Below, in pieces: positions 35,174 through 40,161 of a stretch of 40,161 nt of DNA. The first letter of the stretch is position 1; each line of letters starts with the position of its first letter. The notes under the pieces are model-generated. The model was not told the DNA's origin. It made no database searches and worked only from the letters and a program-made list of their open reading frames with translations. Origin of the DNA: JBEKIK01 sp050013075 (lineage in GTDB: Bacteria; Planctomycetota; Planctomycetia; Pirellulales; Thermoguttaceae); assembly GCA_050013075.1 (NCBI GenBank), contig JBEKFZ010000034.1, forward strand, positions 1 through 40,161, read 5' to 3'. Made by a program: the position numbers and the translations under genes.

Positions 35174-37666
35174 TTACACAAAACTTTCCAAAACTTCACT
35201 TTGCATCAGTAGGCCGCTGGCAGCGAATGTCGCGTCGACAAAGGGTGCGGGAAAAATACCGTGCACCGGTCTGGTAAGGCTTGTCTGGGGCGAATGCGCC
35301 ACCCAACTGCTTCCCAAGGTCTCGAAAAGTACGTGCGTCGCATTAGTCGCGGCGGAGAAATTACCGCGGCGGGCGGCCGCCGGTGCGAGACCGGATTGTG
35401 AACGAGTCGCGGCGGCGGATTCGTGAAGCGACGTGCCGGAGACAAATTCGGGTAGTTGATACGAAAGTGATGTCTTGACCGATGATCCTGCTTTTACCGC
35501 CGTACCAATAATCGGGATCGAACCGGAGGTGTCGGCCACCGCCATTTGGCTGCAAGTCGCCTGGAGTTGGCTCCAAGTGAGCTGGCCGGGCTGATTCGAT
35601 CCCCAGGGATTGTAAAGGGTGAACTTGTCGGTGGAGGCGTTATAGCCGACGATCGCGTAAGCATGTGACGAGTACAGGCCCAAATTAGTTCCCGACCACT
35701 GTAGGGTCCCGATCGTCAACGCCTTTTTGGCCGCAAGCGCGCTAATGGCCACCTGCTTGTTAGTGCTGGTCATTATATAGTCGGTGGCATTGTAGCCGAG
35801 CACCTGGGCGTCGACCGTGGCCATCCATCCGCCCTGGATTGAAGCGTAAGCATTCAGGCCGTCGCGGCCTTCTTTGCCGGTCTGGTTCCACTGTGCGTAA
35901 GCCTTTTCGGCCAAGGGAATCCACAGCGAGTTGGCGGTGTTGGTATAATAGGCTCCGTAATCGGCGTAGACCAACATGCCCGAGGTGGTTGTCGGCAACA
36001 TGCGGTCGACGGTCACGTAGTCGGCGGTTCCGATGTTGTTCGTGAAGCCGGCGCTAATGCTGCCGTTGCTGTAGTTGTAGATGGTTCCGTAAGTGCCGGT
36101 GTATAAGCGGACGGTGAAAGTCCCGTCGCCATTGTCGATAAACATGTTCTGGACCGCGGCCGGGTTGCTGTCGGCAAGGGTGCCCAGGGCGGATATGAAG
36201 TAGCAGTCGCCCAGTGAGCCTTGGTATTCATCGGTATGCGACGGCGTATGCGGGAACAGCGAGCCGGCGACCGATTTGTAGACCAATGAGGTATTGCAGA
36301 GCGTCGGATGGTCGGCGCCAAGGAACCACTTGTCGATAAGCTTGTTGAGCTTCGCGGCGGAGCTGCCGATGGCCAGGTTTCCCAGCGATATGCCTTGAAA
36401 AGTGGCATTGGCCGCGTTGCCGTTAATTACGTCGCCGGCCAGCACTTGCACGTACCCGGGGATGTTCAGTGTCCCTGCCTGGTTCAGGATTTTCTTCAAG
36501 TCGCCGAATTCCGTGGTGTCGACCACGCCGTCGCCGCCCACGCTGCGAAGAATCTGGATCATGTCCTGCCGGCTAACCGAGCCATCAGCGTCAAGGCTGG
36601 TTACGAGCTTTGCCAGGGCCGCATTTTGCAGGCTCGCCGTATTCGCCTGGACGGTGACCTTTGCCGTGCCCGACGCTGAGCCGCTCTTGACTGTCACTGT
36701 GCAAACGCCGATGGTGCTCGGGGCGGTGAACAGCCCGGAAGCGTTGATCGTGCCGCCGCTGGCGCTCCAAGTGTACGTCTGCAGATTCGACATCGACCGT
36801 TGGAATTGGTCCAAGGCCTGGGGGATAAACTGCTGAGTGGTTCCCTGGTAAACGGAAGCCGTATTGGGCGTAACGGCAATGCTCGTCAAGATCTGATTCA
36901 CAACCGCCATGATGGCAAACGAAATGCCCGGATTGTTGGCAAGGCGGGCGGTCAGGGTGTAAGTGCCCGACATCCCGAAGGTGACCGTGGTCACGCCACT
37001 TTTGGTCGTGAAGCTCGGCGCCGGGGCCCCGGAGGGAATACTCGTCGTCGACCATGTCAGGGTAATCGGCCCGGGCATTGCGTTGCCGAATTGGTCGGCG
37101 AATGTTGGAACCGGCAATTGCAGGTTTGTTCCGGAAACATTAATCGGAGCAGTGGATAGATTTTTAATGCTTGTGATCGTGGGCGTTACCACGACGGACT
37201 TGACCGCACTGACTGACAGGCCGCCGGCGTCAACTATCTTCACGGCCAGGTTGTACGTGCCGGCCTTGGTGAACGTGATCGTCGTATTTTTTGCGCCATT
37301 GGTGCCATTAATGCCGAAGGTCGCGGCCCCGCCGGCAGGCGTGCCGGTGATCGACCAATTGTAGACGAGCTTGGATTCGCCTGCATCGTCGCTTCCCAAG
37401 ACCGAGAGCGAGGCAGTTTTGCCGATAACGGACGCATTGCTATTGACGCAAATCGGTTTCGACACGGTCGGTGCAACGTTGCCCGGCGCAGCAGCCCCGA
37501 CCATAGCGACCGACCCTGGCTGGGCACCCCCTATTACCAAGGACGATAAACCATTCCCGCTCAACAGTGCGCGCGGTTCGAGCAGTTCGCTGCGAAGCAC
37601 GCGATTGCGGGCCTTTGATGATTTGCGGGAAGAAAAACCCAGATGGTGAAAACGACGGCCGATCAT
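35174..37666 (-). CDS. Extracellular calpain-family cysteine protease with LEPRALLSG signature
   Basis: An 830-residue protein. The N-terminus has basic residues and then LLEPRALLSGNGLSSLVI, a planctomycete signature of exported large proteins. Ig/PKD-like beta domains cover about 60-335 (TFTKAGTYNLAVKIVDAGG; SIAVTPNTASVYQGTTQQF of the Big_2 type). Two EF-hand-like loops lie at about 355-395 (LDADGSVSRQDM, GGDGVVDTTEF). The calpain domain (about 470-720) has all catalytic residues: C488 in QGSLGDCYFISAL, H668 in YSSHAYAIVGYN, N686 in LYNPWGSNQPG. So it should be an active, possibly calcium-dependent, secreted protease. The last 90 residues are low-complexity. AAGGAG 7 nt before the ATG fixes the start. 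It stands alone, convergent with the TMTC-like gene. Confidence 0.9.
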   Translation of the reverse strand: MIGRRFHHLGFSSRKSSKARNRVLRSELLEPRALLSGNGLSSLVIGGAQPGSVAMVGAAAPGNVAPTVSKPICVNSNASVIGKTASLSVLGSDDAGESKLVYNWSITGTPAGGAATFGINGTNGAKNTTITFTKAGTYNLAVKIVDAGGLSVSAVKSVVVTPTITSIKNLSTAPINVSGTNLQLPVPTFADQFGNAMPGPITLTWSTTSIPSGAPAPSFTTKSGVTTVTFGMSGTYTLTARLANNPGISFAIMAVVNQILTSIAVTPNTASVYQGTTQQFIPQALDQFQRSMSNLQTYTWSASGGTINASGLFTAPSTIGVCTVTVKSGSASGTAKVTVQANTASLQNAALAKLVTSLDADGSVSRQDMIQILRSVGGDGVVDTTEFGDLKKILNQAGTLNIPGYVQVLAGDVINGNAANATFQGISLGNLAIGSSAAKLNKLIDKWFLGADHPTLCNTSLVYKSVAGSLFPHTPSHTDEYQGSLGDCYFISALGTLADSNPAAVQNMFIDNGDGTFTVRLYTGTYGTIYNYSNGSISAGFTNNIGTADYVTVDRMLPTTTSGMLVYADYGAYYTNTANSLWIPLAEKAYAQWNQTGKEGRDGLNAYASIQGGWMATVDAQVLGYNATDYIMTSTNKQVAISALAAKKALTIGTLQWSGTNLGLYSSHAYAIVGYNASTDKFTLYNPWGSNQPGQLTWSQLQATCSQMAVADTSGSIPIIGTAVKAGSSVKTSLSYQLPEFVSGTSLHESAAATRSQSGLAPAAARRGNFSAATNATHVLFETLGSSWVAHSPQTSLTRPVHGIFPAPFVDATFAASGLLMQSEVLESFV

Positions 37667-37673
37667 GGTCTAG

Positions 37674-37679
37674 CTCCTT
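37674..37679 (-). promoter_or_regulatory. Ribosome binding site of the calpain-like gene
   Basis: AAGGAG on the minus strand, 7 nt before the ATG at 37664-37666. This supports the start that includes the whole LEPRALLSG-containing N-terminus. Confidence 0.75.
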
Positions 37680-38090
37680 AATGATGCCCCGATCATAATT
37701 AAGAATCAAGACACAAGAGCAGAGAACAGTCCTAGCCCACGGGAAAATGTCCCACGGACATGCGTTATCACGCCGCCGCGTTTGGGATAAGTTTTGCCGT
37801 CATCGGACGATTGTCGATCAGTCGGCCATAGGGCAAGGTTGAACACTTCAGCGGCATCTAAACCCTATGTCACGTTTTGCCCCGTGTCAAATCGCCGCCC
37901 GCCGCGCCTTTGCTCCACCGCAACAAATGTTGATTTTCAGGGAATCATAAAAGATAAGCCGCTGTTCCCAGGGCCTTAGCTAAAGGAATTGCCATCCATT
38001 ATACGCTAACCGCTGGCCACGATTATTAACCTGAGTTTTGGATGAAGTATGTATGGTAATATTTTGCCCCCGAGTGTGTAGTGATATTTT
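37680..38090. other. Intergenic region upstream of the calpain-like gene
   Basis: No gene is seen. It should hold the promoter for the minus-strand calpain-like gene. A direct repeat of ATATTTTGCCCC-like sequence (about 38059-38072 and 38083-38094) adjoins the nested palindrome. The small open frames here do not resemble known proteins. Confidence 0.4.
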
Positions 38091-38290
38091 GCCCCGGAGG
38101 GGCTTAGTCGTGTAGCTGGCGGCGTTAGCCGCCGGGAAATAGGTTACACAAATACAAAAGCCCTGAAAGGGCGACATTGAAGTGGAAAATGTCTATCAAT
38201 GCCGCCCTTTCAGGGCTTGATCCTCCGTTTTGACTTTGATCTGTACCAGGGACTCACGCCCCTGGCTACACGACTAAGCCCCTCCGGGGC
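38091..38290. repeat. 200-bp nested palindrome (MITE-like)
   Basis: A 26-bp outer inverted repeat is exact (38091-38116 with 38265-38290; the arms include GGGGCTTAGTCGTGTAGC). A second pair lies inside (38157-38178 with 38198-38219; AGCCCTGAAAGGGC and complement, one mismatch). Smaller hairpins are GGCGGC/GCCGCC near 38118 and CCAGGG/CCCCTGG near 38246. It has no gene of its own. It sits just beyond the 3' end of the secA-like gene and may end its transcript. Confidence 0.85.
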
Positions 38291-38323
38291 CATGGACAGA
38301 TTAGTTAAGCAAAACTCGGGTTT

Positions 38324-40161
38324 TTACGAACTCGGTGTATCGAGATAGGTATCTTGTCCCATTTGCTGTTGCATCTTTTTGCGTTCTTTTTCAAAGTACA
38401 TCAGGGCCTTGCGTTGGCGGAAATGGCGGCGTTCGACCTTTTTTTGAGACCTGTGGAAAAGTTTATGCAGGGACTCGAACGGGCCGGGCGATTGCTTGCC
38501 CTGGGCTTCTAATTTTTTGGCTTTCTCCGGTCCCAGGCCGGTTAGAATCAAGTCGTCGTCCAGGGCCAGATACTGGCGATAGGTGCCGGGATCGCCCTGC
38601 CGCCCGCACCGACCGAAAAGTTGGCGGTCGATGCGGCTGGCGTCGTGCATTTCGGTGCCGATAACGTGCAGCCCTCCCATTTCGGCGACGCCTTCGCCGA
38701 GTTTGATGTCGGTGCCGCGCCCGGCCATGTTCGTGGATACGGTCACTTTACCGGGTAATCCGGCGTGGGCCACGATTTCGGCTTCGGCCTCGATGTGGTT
38801 GGCGTTAAGAACCTGGTGCTCGATGCCCCGCGCCTTAAGCAGTTCGGAAAGTTGTTCCGATTTGTCGATGGAACGGGTGCCGATCAGTATCGGACGATCC
38901 TCTTTGTGCAGTCGTTCGATTTCCTCCAACACGGCGGCCCATTTGGCGTTGGTGGTTCCGAAGACCATTTCCGGAAGACGCCGGCGGATCGAGGGGCGGT
39001 TGGTGGGAATCGCCAGCACGTGACAGCGATAAATTTTTCGCAACTCCCGCGCCGATCCCATTGCCGTGCCCGTCATGCCCGCCAGGTTCTCGTAGCGGAG
39101 GAAAAAATCCTGGATCGTGATTCGCGCGGCCTGCCCGGTGGCCACGGTGACCTCCACGCCCTGCTTGGCCTCCACCGCTTGATGAATGCCGTCGCGCCAT
39201 TTGCGGCCTTCGGCCAGCCGGCCGGTGAACTCGTCCACGATCACTATCTCGCCGTCGCGGACCACGTATTGCCGATCCAGATGATATTCTCGGTCGACCA
39301 GTATGGCGCGTTCGATGTACTGATAAATCGTCACCATGCCCACCGTGTCCATGGCCGGCGGCTTGGGCAGCAGCCGCACCTTTTGACGGCCCTCGCGCGT
39401 CAGTTCCACCGTCCGTTTTTCATGGTCGTAATCGTAATCTTCGTCCTCGACAAATTCCTTGATGACCGAGGCGCTCCACTTGTGGCACTCCACGGCCAGC
39501 CGCTCTTCCTCGGTGGGCAACGCGCTGATAATCAGCGGCGTGCGGGCCTCGTCGATAAGAATGCTGTCGGCCTCGTCGACCAGGGCGAAATAGGCGTCCC
39601 TCTGGACCGGCTTCTCGTTCGAGCCGCCGGGCCCTTTTCCCAGCATCCCGCCCAGCAAGTCGGTTTGTCCTTCTTGAATGCGCCGCAAAAGCAGGCGATC
39701 GCGGAGAAAATCAAACCCGAATTCCTTGGCCGTCCCGTAGGTAACGTCGCTCTCGTAAGCCTTGCGCCGTTGGGGCTGCGTCATTTCTGTTTCGATCACG
39801 CCCACGCTCAACCCCAGGGCCTTGTAGATGGGGCCCATCCACTCGGCGTCGCGGCGGGCAAGATAATCGTTGACCGTGGCCAGGTGGCATCCCCTGCCGG
39901 TCAGGGCGCAGAGATACATCGGCAACGTGGCCACCAGCGTTTTGCCTTCGCCGGTCTGCATTTCCACTATCGAGCGATTAAACATGGCGATGCCGCCGAG
40001 AATCTGCACGTCGAAATGCCGCATGTCGATTGTCCGGCGCCCGGCCTCGCGGACCAAGGCATATCCTTCGACCAGCAATCGGTGCAACGGCTCGCCGCTT
40101 TTCGCGCGGTAGCGCAACGATAGACTCCGCTTGCGAAGCTGCTGGTCGCCGAGCTGTTGCA
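38324..40161 (-). CDS. secA: SecA-like preprotein translocase ATPase, short form, 5' end outside window
   Basis: About 612 residues are visible; the frame is open through the window edge (QLGDQQLRKRSLSLRYRAKS). SecA pushes preproteins through SecYEG using ATP. Walker A is MQTGEGKTLVATLP, Walker B VDEADSILIDEARTPLIIS, then the preprotein cross-linking domain, GMTGTA, and the second helicase half with VSTNMAGRGTDIKLGEGV and RQLFGRCGRQGDPGTYRQY. After KKVERRHFRQRKALMYFEKE the protein ends, where canonical SecA goes on for over 200 residues of scaffold, wing and zinc-binding tail. No internal stop or frameshift explains this. So it is probably an accessory SecA of planctomycete type rather than the housekeeping copy. 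Confidence 0.88.
   Translation of the reverse strand, partial: QQLGDQQLRKRSLSLRYRAKSGEPLHRLLVEGYALVREAGRRTIDMRHFDVQILGGIAMFNRSIVEMQTGEGKTLVATLPMYLCALTGRGCHLATVNDYLARRDAEWMGPIYKALGLSVGVIETEMTQPQRRKAYESDVTYGTAKEFGFDFLRDRLLLRRIQEGQTDLLGGMLGKGPGGSNEKPVQRDAYFALVDEADSILIDEARTPLIISALPTEEERLAVECHKWSASVIKEFVEDEDYDYDHEKRTVELTREGRQKVRLLPKPPAMDTVGMVTIYQYIERAILVDREYHLDRQYVVRDGEIVIVDEFTGRLAEGRKWRDGIHQAVEAKQGVEVTVATGQAARITIQDFFLRYENLAGMTGTAMGSARELRKIYRCHVLAIPTNRPSIRRRLPEMVFGTTNAKWAAVLEEIERLHKEDRPILIGTRSIDKSEQLSELLKARGIEHQVLNANHIEAEAEIVAHAGLPGKVTVSTNMAGRGTDIKLGEGVAEMGGLHVIGTEMHDASRIDRQLFGRCGRQGDPGTYRQYLALDDDLILTGLGPEKAKKLEAQGKQSPGPFESLHKLFHRSQKKVERRHFRQRKALMYFEKERKKMQQQMGQDTYLDTPSS

Noticed and set aside
38765..40123. 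A 452-codon plus-strand open frame
   Set aside because: It lies antisense to the secA-like gene, whose motifs are unmistakable, and its own translation has no recognisable family motifs.

Overview
The window looks like a chromosomal segment of a planctomycete (Planctomycetota, probably a Pirellulales-like lineage). The evidence is an extracellular protein with the N-terminal LEPRALLSG signature, a long same-strand cluster of MoxR/DUF58/VWA genes next to PQQ-like, NPCBM and HtrA-like secreted proteins, a TMTC-like membrane/TPR protein, and many short palindromic repeats of types I associate with these genomes. No tRNA, rRNA, CRISPR array, intact transposase or prophage gene was found. Lineage is inferred from gene content only.

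Left region (1-8 kb). On the minus strand are a double-cubane-type 2-hydroxyacyl-CoA dehydratase-like protein and a SAM methyltransferase. Divergent from them is selB, the selenocysteine elongation factor, with a strong ribosome binding site and a TTG start. Directly downstream is asnA (ammonia-dependent asparagine synthetase). Its reading frame is intact and family-like over its whole length except for one in-frame UGA at codon 70. After a repeat-filled gap come an outer-membrane efflux lipoprotein (TolC/NodT type) and a convergent HU-like DNA-binding protein.

Central region (8.5-35.1 kb). Fourteen genes run on the plus strand with overlaps or very short gaps. In order they are: a 1.6-kaa PQQ-like/TPR secreted protein; an alpha-alpha toroid protein; MoxR ATPase; DUF58; a BatA-like VWA membrane protein; a second VWA/glutaminase-fold membrane protein; a DUF4175-like membrane protein; a secreted coiled-coil protein; a small secreted helical protein; an NPCBM protein; three consecutive HtrA-like proteins; and a TMTC-like TPR membrane protein. 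The first HtrA-like protein keeps the Ser-His-Asp triad. The next two have each lost all three catalytic residues, and the last of these also carries an alpha/beta-hydrolase-like domain whose nucleophile position is Glu. The likely picture (inference) is a MoxR-driven cell-envelope assembly or quality-control system with one active protease and two peptide-binding pseudoproteases.

Every junction longer than about 25 bp between MoxR's upstream neighbour and the third HtrA-like gene contains a short repeat. These include four copies of the same 20-bp palindrome. Repeats also lie in frame inside two genes: one in the dehydratase-like gene and a 51-bp tandem pair in the TMTC-like gene.

Right region (35.2-40.2 kb). 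On the minus strand are a calpain-family cysteine protease carrying the planctomycete export signature and Ig-like domains, a 200-bp nested palindrome, and the 3' part of a secA-like gene that runs off the window. This SecA ends soon after the second helicase domain and lacks the usual C-terminal third, which suggests an accessory translocase.
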